Below, one piece after another: positions 16,407 to 24,708 of a DNA stretch of 41,431 bases (positions within the stretch are counted from its first letter, which is position 1; each line of letters opens with the position of its first letter). Source of the stretch: Actinomycetes bacterium (GTDB lineage: Bacteria; Actinomycetota; Acidimicrobiia; Acidimicrobiales; RAAP-2); contig JAKAZI010000008.1 in NCBI GenBank assembly GCA_021809495.1, positions 1 to 41,431 on the forward strand, written 5' to 3'. The notes under the pieces are model-generated. The model was not told the DNA's origin and did no database searches. It saw nothing but the letters and a program-made list of their open reading frames with translations. Both the position numbers and the translations under genes were made by a program.

Positions 16407-17467
16407 GATTCCTCCGAAGGCAGTGACACGAGGGCCTCGCCCGCACCCGAGAGCGGTGACACCACGGTTCGCCCGAGCCGCGACCGGACCCGGGCCCCGA
16501 GTCCCTGGAAGGCCCGCTCCGGGAAGAGACCCCGCGGTCGCACGACCATCAAGATCACGAGCGCGATGCCGAAGACCAGCAAGCGGGCCTGGGCGAACGA
16601 CCGGAAGACCTCAGGAAAGATCTCCACCACCGCCGCCCCGAACATGACGCCCCAGATGCTGCCGAGTCCACCGATCGCCACGGCCATGACGATCAGCAGC
16701 GACTCGCTAAATCCAAAACTGGCCGGTGAGATCGCCGTCAGGGCCGGCGCGTACAACGAGCCCGTGATCGAGCCGAGCACCGCTCCGAACATGTAGGCGT
16801 AGAGCTTGTAGTGATTGGTGTTGATGCCCATCGCCTTCGCGGCGTCCTCGTCTTCGCGGATGCACAGCCACGCACGCCCCAGTCGCGATCCTCGCAGGCG
16901 CGTCGAGAAGATGGCGAACACGATGACCAGCACGAAGAACACGTAGTAGTAGCCGGTGTTCGATTCCACGACGACGCTCCCGATCGTGAGAGCCGGGATT
17001 GCGTAGATTCCCGTCGGTCCGCCGGTCTGATTGAGATTGATCGCAATCGTCTGGATGATCTCGCCGAATCCGAGCGTGACGACGGCGAGGTAGTCGCTGC
17101 GCAGTCGCAGCGTGGGAAAGCCGATGATGAGCGCGCACACGACCGCGATCAAGACCCCGGGCGCGATCGAGGCGATGATCGACCAGTGTTCCTTGGTCGA
17201 CAGGATGCCGGTGGTATAGGCGCCGATGGCAAAGAACGCCGCAAAGCCGAGGTCGAGCATCCCCGCGTAGCCCACGACGATGTTCAACCCGAGCGCGAGG
17301 CACATCAGCATCTCGGCCTGAAACGCGACGCCGAGGTAGTACTGATTCTGAGTGGCCTGGGGGACCAGTGCCGCCGCGACCACGAGGGCGACGATCAGTC
17401 CGGCGCGCAGGACCCTAAACCCGTCCACTCTGGAACGAGTCGGCAACACCGCGGTCTCAGTAGCCAT
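16403..17467 (-). CDS. livM: Branched-chain-type ABC transporter permease LivM
   Basis: A 354-residue inner-membrane permease. After a 20-residue cytoplasmic start there are about nine hydrophobic helices; characteristic LivM segments are GLNIVVGYAGMLDLGFAAFFAIGAYT, the ATPase-contacting loop RLGRAWLCIREDEDAAKAMGI and GGLGSIWGVMFGA. The C-terminal tail (last 40 residues) is polar. Six bases separate it from livH. Confidence 0.93.
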   Translation of the reverse strand: MATETAVLPTRSRVDGFRVLRAGLIVALVVAAALVPQATQNQYYLGVAFQAEMLMCLALGLNIVVGYAGMLDLGFAAFFAIGAYTTGILSTKEHWSIIASIAPGVLIAVVCALIIGFPTLRLRSDYLAVVTLGFGEIIQTIAINLNQTGGPTGIYAIPALTIGSVVVESNTGYYYVFFVLVIVFAIFSTRLRGSRLGRAWLCIREDEDAAKAMGINTNHYKLYAYMFGAVLGSITGSLYAPALTAISPASFGFSESLLIVMAVAIGGLGSIWGVMFGAAVVEIFPEVFRSFAQARLLVFGIALVILMVVRPRGLFPERAFQGLGARVRSRLGRTVVSPLSGAGEALVSLPSEES

Positions 17468-17473
17468 CGCGGG

Positions 17474-18382
17474 TCACATCCTCCTCGCGACCCGCTCACC
17501 GAGCAGTCCGGTCGGTCGGAACCAGAGCATGAGCACCAGCGCGCCGAAGGCGACCACGATCGCCCACTCGGCCCCGAAGATGCCAGTGCCGATGGATTGG
17601 ACGATGCCGAGGACCAGACCCCCGAGGACGGCTCCTCCGATGTTGCCGATTCCTCCGAGCACCGCCGCGGTGAAGGCTTCAAGACCCACCGTGAATCCCA
17701 TCAGGTAGTTGATCTGGCCGTAGTAGACGCCCGTCATTACCGCGGCGGCTCCGGCGAGCGCGCCCCCGATGAAGAACACGATGGCGATGACCAGGTCAAC
17801 GTTGATGCCCATCAGCACCGCGGCGATCCGGTCCTCGGAAACCGCGCGCATCGCCTTGCCGAGCAGGGTTCGACCCACCAGAAAGTAGACGCCGAGGGCG
17901 AGCAAACCCGAGACGAGCACGATGATCAGCTGGGCCCAGGTGTAGTGATTTGAACCAAGGTTGAACCCGCTGGGCGGCGTCGTAACGGGGAAGACGAGGT
18001 AGGTCGCCCCCCACTGAGGTGTTACCAGCACGCCGTTCTCGAGCACCTGGGACAGACCAATCGCGGCGATCATGAGGCTGAGGATCGCGGCGCGACGCAT
18101 CGGGCGATAGACCAACTGGTTCGCCAACATGGCCAGTCCGCCGGTGATAACCATTACGAGCACGCCGACCCAGAGCACCGTCAGCCACTGGCCGTGACTG
18201 TTGCCGACGAGCACCGCCCCGAGGATCGTGTAGCTGACGAAGGCAGCCACCATGTAGAAGTCCCCGTGAGCGAAGTTGATCAGGCGAAGGATGCCGTAGA
18301 CCATGCTGTAGCCGAGCGCGACCAGGCCGAAGAACGCGCCCAGGAAGATTCCGTTACCTATTTCATTGAGTAGCAGTGACAC
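17474..18382 (-). CDS. livH: Branched-chain-type ABC transporter permease LivH
   Basis: A 302-residue permease with about eight membrane helices. Family markers are GYSMVYGILRLINFAHGDFYM near the N-terminus, the EAA-like loop GKAMRAVSEDRIAAVLMGIN and GGIGNIGGAVLGGLVLG. It pairs with LivM to form the transmembrane channel. It lies downstream of the binding-protein gene, separated by 121 bases that contain a very strong hairpin. Confidence 0.93.
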   Translation of the reverse strand: MSLLLNEIGNGIFLGAFFGLVALGYSMVYGILRLINFAHGDFYMVAAFVSYTILGAVLVGNSHGQWLTVLWVGVLVMVITGGLAMLANQLVYRPMRRAAILSLMIAAIGLSQVLENGVLVTPQWGATYLVFPVTTPPSGFNLGSNHYTWAQLIIVLVSGLLALGVYFLVGRTLLGKAMRAVSEDRIAAVLMGINVDLVIAIVFFIGGALAGAAAVMTGVYYGQINYLMGFTVGLEAFTAAVLGGIGNIGGAVLGGLVLGIVQSIGTGIFGAEWAIVVAFGALVLMLWFRPTGLLGERVARRM

Positions 18383-18431
18383 TCGGTCCCCTTGTAGTCA
18401 CGGTGATTCGAACCAGTACCGTTCACGAACT

Positions 18432-18496
18432 ACCGACGAGTGGGCCCGTCGCCTCGATGGTCCAAGGACCATCGAGGCGACGGGCCCAGCGTCGGT
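18432..18496 (-). terminator. Long hairpin between binding-protein gene and permease genes
   Basis: A perfect inverted repeat of 23 bp (18441-18463 with 18466-18488) and, after a small internal mismatch, 7 bp more (18432-18438 with 18490-18496). It begins eight bases after the livK stop. No T-tract follows. In binding-protein-dependent transport operons such structures allow partial readthrough or protect the upstream message from 3' decay, giving excess binding protein over permease. That role is inferred from position. Confidence 0.7.
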
Positions 18497-18503
18497 TACA
18501 TCA

Positions 18504-19709
18504 TTAAAGCTTCGGCTGTGGGTTGGCCAGGGTGTACTGACCGTTGACCACTTCCAGGAGGTCCATCACCGCGCCGAGGCGGTTACCCGTCTTGTCGAAT
18601 GAGACCTTGCCGGTCAGCCCGTTGAAGTGCAGCGAGCGCAGTCCCGCGATCACCCGACCCGGCTTGATCGACTTCACGTGCCGGGCCGCCAAGACGAGCG
18701 CCGTGATGGCGTCGTACCCGAAGGTCGAGTACGGGCCGGGCGCCGACTTGAACTCCTTGTGGTATGCGACATTGAAGGCCTGGTCGGCGTGCGTATTGAG
18801 CACGTTGCCCACGCCCGATGCCAACGCGGCGATGGTCGCGTAGGTCCCGTTCGCTGCGGCACCCGCACCCGACAGGTACGTCGCGTCCACCGAACCGTCA
18901 GCCACGACGAACTTCGCCGTGCCATTGGGTCCGATCACGTTGGCGGCGTTCAACTGCGTGGCGAACTGCGCGGCCTGGGAGAAGTACCCCGACCAGTAGA
19001 TGCCGGTCGCACCGGAATTCTTGATCTGAGAGATCACCGCCGAGAAGTCATTGCTCGTGGCCGGAATCGACTGGACGCCGCCCGCGACGACGGTGCCGCC
19101 GTCCTTCGTGATGTCCGCAGCCGCCGCGTTGGCGATCGCGACACCGAAGGACGATTGGTCGTCGATGATGAACACCTTGGTGATGCCCTGCTGCTTGAAG
19201 AACGCAGCGGCCTCAGCGCCGTCACCGGAACCCGACGGGTCGATCAGGAACACGTTCTTGTACCCACCGGTCGTCAACTCCGGGCTGTTCGCCGCTGGCA
19301 TGACGTACGGGATCCCCGCTCGCGCGATGATGGGCTCAACGGGTAGCGTCGCCCCGGAGCAGTAGCCCCCGACGATCGCCTGAACGCCCTCTGAGATGAG
19401 CTTGTTCGCCGCGTTCACCGCCGTGCCCGCGTCACACGCATCGTCCTGTTCGAGCAGCTTGATGGGGTGACCGAAAATGCCGCCGTGCTTGTTGACCTGC
19501 TGGACGGCCATCAGTTCGGCGTTGAAGATCTGGGTTCCTGCCTGGGCCTCCGCACCGGTCATCGGCATGGGAACGCCGACCAGATACGGCGGCGACTTCT
19601 TCGCCGTGGCTGATGCCGGTCCGCCCGAGGCTCCCGCCACGACGGTGAGCATGGTGGCCACGAGTAGACCTGAAGTCAGAATTCGCGCCTTGAATTTTGT
19701 GATGATCAC
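18504..19709 (-). CDS. livK: Periplasmic-type amino-acid binding protein LivK-like
   Basis: A 401-residue substrate-binding protein of the leucine/isoleucine/valine family (type I periplasmic fold). Residues 1-36 are a signal peptide ending near ASA-TAKK. The family core follows: VGVPMPMTGAEAQAG, ELMAVQQVNKHGGIFGHPIKLLEQDDACD, and YSTFGYDAITALVLAARH. Unlike most Gram-positive binding proteins there is no Cys at the cleavage region, so no lipobox is seen. The GTG start at 19709 has a strong GGGGGGAAG ribosome-binding site. First gene of the transporter operon. The substrate is inferred as hydroxyproline or proline from the neighbours. Confidence 0.9.
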   Translation of the reverse strand: MIITKFKARILTSGLLVATMLTVVAGASGGPASATAKKSPPYLVGVPMPMTGAEAQAGTQIFNAELMAVQQVNKHGGIFGHPIKLLEQDDACDAGTAVNAANKLISEGVQAIVGGYCSGATLPVEPIIARAGIPYVMPAANSPELTTGGYKNVFLIDPSGSGDGAEAAAFFKQQGITKVFIIDDQSSFGVAIANAAAADITKDGGTVVAGGVQSIPATSNDFSAVISQIKNSGATGIYWSGYFSQAAQFATQLNAANVIGPNGTAKFVVADGSVDATYLSGAGAAANGTYATIAALASGVGNVLNTHADQAFNVAYHKEFKSAPGPYSTFGYDAITALVLAARHVKSIKPGRVIAGLRSLHFNGLTGKVSFDKTGNRLGAVMDLLEVVNGQYTLANPQPKL

Positions 19710-20013
19710 ACTTCCCCCCTAATTGACAGACTCCGTTAGATGAAGCACTTCGGTAAGCGAAACCCGACGTCGCGAGTAACATACCACAGCGACTTTCAGC
19801 GTCAACGTCGCCTTTTAATATTTCACATATCACAAGCCGCGCCGTGCAACTCTTCGCCGCGCCTTTCAATACTGCTCGCGACCTGCCCTTACGTATCACG
19901 GCGGGGGTGCGTCAGACTCACGGTTTCTCGTTAATTGCCTACGTGAGCTCACGGCAGGGTCAGCGCGAGTCGACCGGAATCGCCGAGGGTGGGTCGGTCG
20001 GGGCCGCGAATGC
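19710..20013. other. Intergenic interval upstream of livK
   Basis: About 300 gene-free bases between the UPF0182 stop and livK start, both on the minus strand. It holds the livK promoter described separately and an AT-richer patch (about 19811-19835). No clear terminator for the UPF0182 gene was recognised. Confidence 0.5.
19775..19805 (-). promoter_or_regulatory. livK promoter with overlapping operator candidate
   Basis: On the minus strand TTGACG (complement of 19800-19805) and TATGTT (complement of 19778-19783), separated by 16 bases, form a good sigma-70-type promoter about 70 bases before the livK start. TGTGGTATGTTACT (complement of 19775-19788) covers the -10 and agrees with TGTACCATGTTACA from the 14095 site at 10 of 14 positions. 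This suggests that the same GntR regulator controls uptake. Confidence 0.6.
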
Positions 20014-22929
20014 TCAGCCCGCGCTCGACTGCGCGCCAAGCGCCTGCTGGGCCAGTTGGAGATCGCGGTGCATGTTGTTCACGTCCGTCTGGTACTGGCC
20101 GAGCTGGCCCGCCGAGAGCGCCGCCACCGCAGCCGCGTAGTCGGCCGACGCGCGCTTGATGTAGTAGGCCGCGTTCTGGCCGGCCTTCCCCGTACCCGAG
20201 GTGGACCCACCGGTGGAGGGTGGCGTGGTGGGCGTCGCGCCGGCGACGGCGTGTCCGAGCACGGCCGCCAGCGCCTCGTTCAGCGTCGGCTTGATGCTGA
20301 CCTGCTGATTGAAGACCGCGATGACGTACTTCAACTGGGGCATCGAGTTTGACGTACTCGAGACGTAGAGGGGACGGATGTAGAGCACGCTCTGGTCGAG
20401 TGGGACCATCAGGTTGTTGCCGAGGAGGACCTGGGAGCCGTGCTGGTCGAGCAGGGTGATCGTCGAGCTCACCGTTGAGTTCTGCTGGATCTCCGAGTCG
20501 GCCTGGACCGGTCCGGTCACGAGCGAGCCACGCGGGGTCTCGTAGACGTAGAGGTGTCCGTAGTTCGACGGGTTACTCGTCGCCATCATGAAGGCGCTCA
20601 GTCCGAGCACGGTCGACGAGTTGCCGGCCGGCACGTAGGCGACCGATTCGAGCAACTGTTGACGATCGGTGCCCGGCAGCGAGCCGACCTGGAAGATCGG
20701 GCTCATGGGCGACAGTGAAGAAGCCACGATGTTGCCGGCGGCGTTGGTCACCTGGGTCTGGGCGAGTGACTGGCTCGGCGTGCCCTCGCCGGTGGTCGGT
20801 GACACGGTCCAGCCGTCCGAGGCGGTGTAGAAGGCGTTCGCGTTGGTGATGTGGTAGCTGCCGAGCACCGCCGCCTGCACCGAGAAGATGTCCGAGGGGT
20901 AGCGCAGGTGGTCACGAATCTCCGCGGGCATCGAGGACATCGGCTGGAACATCGTCGGGAAGGCGGCTCGATAGGCCTGCAGGATCGGGTCGGTGGGGTC
21001 GGCGGCGTAGAACTTCATCGAGCCCGTGTAGGCGTTGATGACGACCTTGACCGAGTTGCGCACGTAGTTGAAGCTCGCCGGCAGTCCGCCGACGTTCACG
21101 TTAAGACTCGACGCGTTCTGGCTGTAGGGGTACTGGTCGGTCGTGGTGTAGCCGTCGAGCACGTACTGCACGGACCCGTCGGCGATCACGGCGTAGGGGT
21201 GCGAGTCAAAGGAGAGGAAGGGCGCCGCCTTCTGAGCCATGGCGAGCACGTCGCGCACGAAGAGCACGCGACTCGTGGGCGTGATCTGATTGGAGATCAG
21301 GAGGTTGAAGTCGTTGAGGCGCAGCGCGAACGCCGCGCGGCTGAGAAAGCCGCCGACGGCCACCCCGCCGGTGCTCGCGTAGTGCGTCTCGACGGGCTGA
21401 CCGGCGTTCTTGCCCTGCAGGACCTGGTAGTCGACCTCGGGCTGCTTGGTGTTGGCGACCACCCAGCCCGGGTCATTGATGCCGAAGTAGATGTCGGGCT
21501 TGGTCAACACCGGCATGCCGCCCGTCGAGGTCGGCGGCACGTTGGACACCGCCAGGTTCGGGTTGCCCGTCGCGTAGTCGACCGAGTTCGCTATCACCAC
21601 GGCGGCCCCGATGCCGTGGGTGTACTGCAGGTGCAGGTTCACCCAGCTCGGCGAGGGCAGGTTGGCGGGATTGAGCTGGCGCGCCCCGATCAGCACCGGC
21701 GTCAGCTTGCCGTTGATGAAGTATCGATCGACGGCGAGGGTCGAGAACGTGTAGTAGGAGCGGATCGATTGGCGCTTGCGAATGGTCGCGAGCGCGATGT
21801 TGTTCGCCGGATCCCAGAGCCGGATGTTCTCCAGGGTCGGCGTCGCCGCGGCCACCTGGGCGCCGCTGATCGTAGTCGAGCCCGCGAAGGAGTTGTAGGT
21901 GACGTTGTCGAGCCCGTAGGCGGTTCGCGTCGCGGTGATGTTGCGCTGGATGTAGGGCCCCTCGAGGGATCCCTGGGCCGGGGCGACCTTCACGGCCTGC
22001 AGGATCGTCGGGTACAGCACGCCGATGACCAGCGCGACGAACATCCACAGTCCCACCGCGACCACCGGCAGCGACCAACCCCGCGAGCGGACGTTGGCGA
22101 GCAGGATCGCCGCGGCGGCGAGCGACAGGTAGAAGAGGATCGTCAGGGCGGGCATGCGCGCGTGGACGTCGGTGTACCCGGCCCCCGCGACGTAGCCGTT
22201 GGTCGAGTTGACGAGTTCCCACTTGGCAAAGACGTACCCGATCGCCTTGAGCAGTGCGATCGCCGCGCCGATGACCGAGAGGTGGGCCTTTACGCGCGGG
22301 TCGACGCGAGGCGAGACCCGCACCGCGCGGATTCCACCGTTGAGGTAGTGAAAGCCAGCGGTGACGATGAAGACGACCACGAGCGCCACCAGCAGCCACG
22401 TGACGATGAACTCGAGGAACGGCAGCGTGAAAACGTAGAAGCTGATGTCCTTGTGGAAGAGCGGGTCCACGACGTGGAAGGGCTGGCGGTGCACGAAGAG
22501 CAGGTACTTCTGCCACTCACCGGTCGCGTTCAACCCCGCGATGATGCCCATGACGGCCGCCACCAGGGCGTAAATCCGCGCCGCGCGCGGACGAACCGCG
22601 TTCTGGAACCGCCGAACGATCTCGTCCTCGGGCTCGAAGGTGAGATCGCGGGCTCCGAAACGGTCCGCCAGCAGCAGGTTGCCCCAGAGCAGGCCGAAGA
22701 AGATGAACCCGAAGACGACCGCGAGTCCGACCTTGAGCGCGAAGAGCGTCGTAAAGACACTGCCCAGACCCACCGAGGAGAACCACATCTGATCGGTCCA
22801 GAGCACCGCGGCACTGCGCAGTGAGAGGAAGCCGATGAAGACGACCGCGACGAGCAGGCCGATCCAGAATCGCCGCGAGAGGCGTCCGAGTCGACGGGGA
22901 CGTGGCGAGACGTCAGTGGGGCTACGCAC
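20014..22929 (-). CDS. UPF0182 family membrane protein
   Basis: A 971-residue protein of the UPF0182 (COG1615) family, typical of actinobacteria and some other phyla; molecular function unknown. About seven membrane helices occupy the first 300 residues, beginning FWIGLLVAVVFIGFLSL. A large, probably extracytoplasmic region follows with the family's segments (GPYIQRNITATRTAYGLD, PYAVIADGSVQYVLDGYTTTDQYPYS, MPQLKYVIAVFN). A Gly/Thr/Pro linker near residue 905 precedes a helical tail. GTG start at 22929. It follows the DivIVA-like gene by 20 bases and is probably co-transcribed with it. Confidence 0.93.
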   Translation of the reverse strand: MRSPTDVSPRPRRLGRLSRRFWIGLLVAVVFIGFLSLRSAAVLWTDQMWFSSVGLGSVFTTLFALKVGLAVVFGFIFFGLLWGNLLLADRFGARDLTFEPEDEIVRRFQNAVRPRAARIYALVAAVMGIIAGLNATGEWQKYLLFVHRQPFHVVDPLFHKDISFYVFTLPFLEFIVTWLLVALVVVFIVTAGFHYLNGGIRAVRVSPRVDPRVKAHLSVIGAAIALLKAIGYVFAKWELVNSTNGYVAGAGYTDVHARMPALTILFYLSLAAAAILLANVRSRGWSLPVVAVGLWMFVALVIGVLYPTILQAVKVAPAQGSLEGPYIQRNITATRTAYGLDNVTYNSFAGSTTISGAQVAAATPTLENIRLWDPANNIALATIRKRQSIRSYYTFSTLAVDRYFINGKLTPVLIGARQLNPANLPSPSWVNLHLQYTHGIGAAVVIANSVDYATGNPNLAVSNVPPTSTGGMPVLTKPDIYFGINDPGWVVANTKQPEVDYQVLQGKNAGQPVETHYASTGGVAVGGFLSRAAFALRLNDFNLLISNQITPTSRVLFVRDVLAMAQKAAPFLSFDSHPYAVIADGSVQYVLDGYTTTDQYPYSQNASSLNVNVGGLPASFNYVRNSVKVVINAYTGSMKFYAADPTDPILQAYRAAFPTMFQPMSSMPAEIRDHLRYPSDIFSVQAAVLGSYHITNANAFYTASDGWTVSPTTGEGTPSQSLAQTQVTNAAGNIVASSLSPMSPIFQVGSLPGTDRQQLLESVAYVPAGNSSTVLGLSAFMMATSNPSNYGHLYVYETPRGSLVTGPVQADSEIQQNSTVSSTITLLDQHGSQVLLGNNLMVPLDQSVLYIRPLYVSSTSNSMPQLKYVIAVFNQQVSIKPTLNEALAAVLGHAVAGATPTTPPSTGGSTSGTGKAGQNAAYYIKRASADYAAAVAALSAGQLGQYQTDVNNMHRDLQLAQQALGAQSSAG

Positions 22930-22949
22930 GGTGCGAGCCTAGGCCCAAT

Positions 22950-24671
22950 TCAGACTGGCACCACCGCGCAGGCGCAACCGGCGTGCAGCGGCGGGTGGGC
23001 CGAGCCGCTCGGGAAACGCTGCCCGGCGATACGCTCGCCAGCCGCGGCGTCGAGCGCGCACGCGTCACAGGGCGGGTCGTGGGGTGACGGCAGGAATCGC
23101 ACCGACCGACCGACCGACGCGGCCAGCACACCGATATGAAAGGCCCGTCTGGCGGCGTCGGTGCACAGCCGCTCGACGCGCGCGCCGCGCCACTCCTTGT
23201 AGGCCATGTTCACCCGGTCCTGGCCGTCACCACTGCCGTCGGCGAGGATCCGCTTGCGCAGCGCCAACACGATGGTGACCGCGAGATCGGCCGAAACGTC
23301 TTGAAGCTCCTGGCGGTCGACCGGACCCCCGTTGGCGCCGCTCTCGTCGAAGGCGAACTGGGTCCCGGCGGCTGCGGCGTCGGCCAGGGCGTCAAAGGCG
23401 GCCTCGGCGTAGCGGGCCCGCTGGGCGTGTTCGTCCTCGAGTTCGGTCGTGATCGCGCCCTTCACACTGCGCAACCGGTCGAGCATCACGTTCTGATCGT
23501 CCTGGAGCACGCGCTTGACCTTGCGGGTCAGGACGGCGAGTGACTCCTCGATTGCACCGTCGCGACGCTTGAAGAGCTCGTCGGTCGGGGTCGCGGGCTT
23601 GGCCGGCGCACTGCGGCGCGGCGGCGGCGCGGCGGCGGTCGCCCCCCGCTCATCGAGGGTGGCCTTGCGCAGCCGCGCGAAGATCTCATTGACGACGTCG
23701 GTACCGGTCGGGTCCTCCGCGTCGCCCGCCGCGCCCGACGGTTGCGCTGGTTCACTCGTGGCCGGTTCGGGCGCGGGACGGGTTCGAGCCTTGTGCGTCT
23801 CCGCCGGTTCAAGAATCGGGGCCGGTGCCGGCGCGGGAACCTCGACGAGCGAGACCTCGGCGTCGGGCACCTCGCGCAGCGGCGTGCCCGCGAGCAGTTC
23901 CTCCTCGGTGGGCTCGGGCGGTGCCGGGCGCAGCCGCAGCGCGTCGAGCGCGGCCGAGCGGGCCGCTTCGTCGCTGCTGTTGAGACCGCCGAGCATCACC
24001 TCGAGCTGGTCGCGCACGGCGCTCACGTGGCCCGTGAGGGTGTCGCGGGCCACGCGCAACTGTTCGATCTGGATGTGCAGCGCCTTTCGCTTGACCGCGA
24101 GGTCGTTGAGCACGGTCTTTCGCGCCGCGTTCGCCTGCTCGACGATCGCCCGTCCCTGTTCTCGGGCTCGGTCGAGCACGACGGCGCCGTTCACCTTGGC
24201 GGACTCGACGAGCCGCTCGGCCCCGAGACGCGCGTCGTGGTCGATGGCCGTCGCGGTCGCCTCGGCCTCGCTGATAATGGAGGTCGCGCGCTCCTGGGCC
24301 TCGATCAGGTGGGCGGCACCTCGCTGCTGGGCGTCGGCGAAGATCTGGGCGCTGCGCTCCTGGGCCTCGGCCGTGACCCGGCCGGCCTCTTCGTGGGCGG
24401 AGCGCAGAATGGCCGCGCTCTGGGTGCCGAGCGCGCTGGCCAGGGTGGCCTCATCGATGGTCGGGTTGGCCGCTCGACGCAGGGCCTCGGCGAGTTGGTC
24501 CTGGAGCTCTCGGATCTTGTGCTCGAGGTGGCCCATTTCGCGGGCCACGGCCTCGAGATGGAGCCGTACCTCTTGGGGGTCTAGTCCACCCTTGCGGATC
24601 GTCGAGAAGTTAGACCGGACGATCTCGCTTGACGATTGACGCGTAGTGGAGAGGATTCGGCGTTCATCCAT
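22950..24671 (-). CDS. DivIVA-like coiled-coil protein with Cys/His-rich MuF-like C-terminus
   Basis: A 573-residue multidomain protein. Residues 20-60 (FSTIRKGGLDPQEVRLHLEAV) match the N-terminal DivIVA/GpsB-type membrane-curvature domain, followed by an Ala/Glu-rich coiled coil to about residue 230. A Pro/Ala/Glu linker spans about 245-350. The C-terminal 200 residues are a separate helical domain ending in DPPCDAC (C535, C538) and HPPLHAGCAC (H559, H563, C566, C568), reminiscent of the C-terminal motif of phage Mu F-type head-morphogenesis proteins and suggestive of metal binding. I do not know its function; polar or septal localisation is inferred from the DivIVA part. It sits in an operon with UPF0182. 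Confidence 0.72.
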   Translation of the reverse strand: MDERRILSTTRQSSSEIVRSNFSTIRKGGLDPQEVRLHLEAVAREMGHLEHKIRELQDQLAEALRRAANPTIDEATLASALGTQSAAILRSAHEEAGRVTAEAQERSAQIFADAQQRGAAHLIEAQERATSIISEAEATATAIDHDARLGAERLVESAKVNGAVVLDRAREQGRAIVEQANAARKTVLNDLAVKRKALHIQIEQLRVARDTLTGHVSAVRDQLEVMLGGLNSSDEAARSAALDALRLRPAPPEPTEEELLAGTPLREVPDAEVSLVEVPAPAPAPILEPAETHKARTRPAPEPATSEPAQPSGAAGDAEDPTGTDVVNEIFARLRKATLDERGATAAAPPPRRSAPAKPATPTDELFKRRDGAIEESLAVLTRKVKRVLQDDQNVMLDRLRSVKGAITTELEDEHAQRARYAEAAFDALADAAAAGTQFAFDESGANGGPVDRQELQDVSADLAVTIVLALRKRILADGSGDGQDRVNMAYKEWRGARVERLCTDAARRAFHIGVLAASVGRSVRFLPSPHDPPCDACALDAAAGERIAGQRFPSGSAHPPLHAGCACAVVPV

Positions 24672-24708
24672 TCCTCAAAGACTACGACGTGGCGCGACAA
24701 ATTACGGA

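Noticed and set aside
20851-22824. Open frame of over 650 codons opposite UPF0182
   Set aside because: His/Arg/Asp/Gly-rich mirror of a high-GC gene; the minus-strand product is a clear family member.
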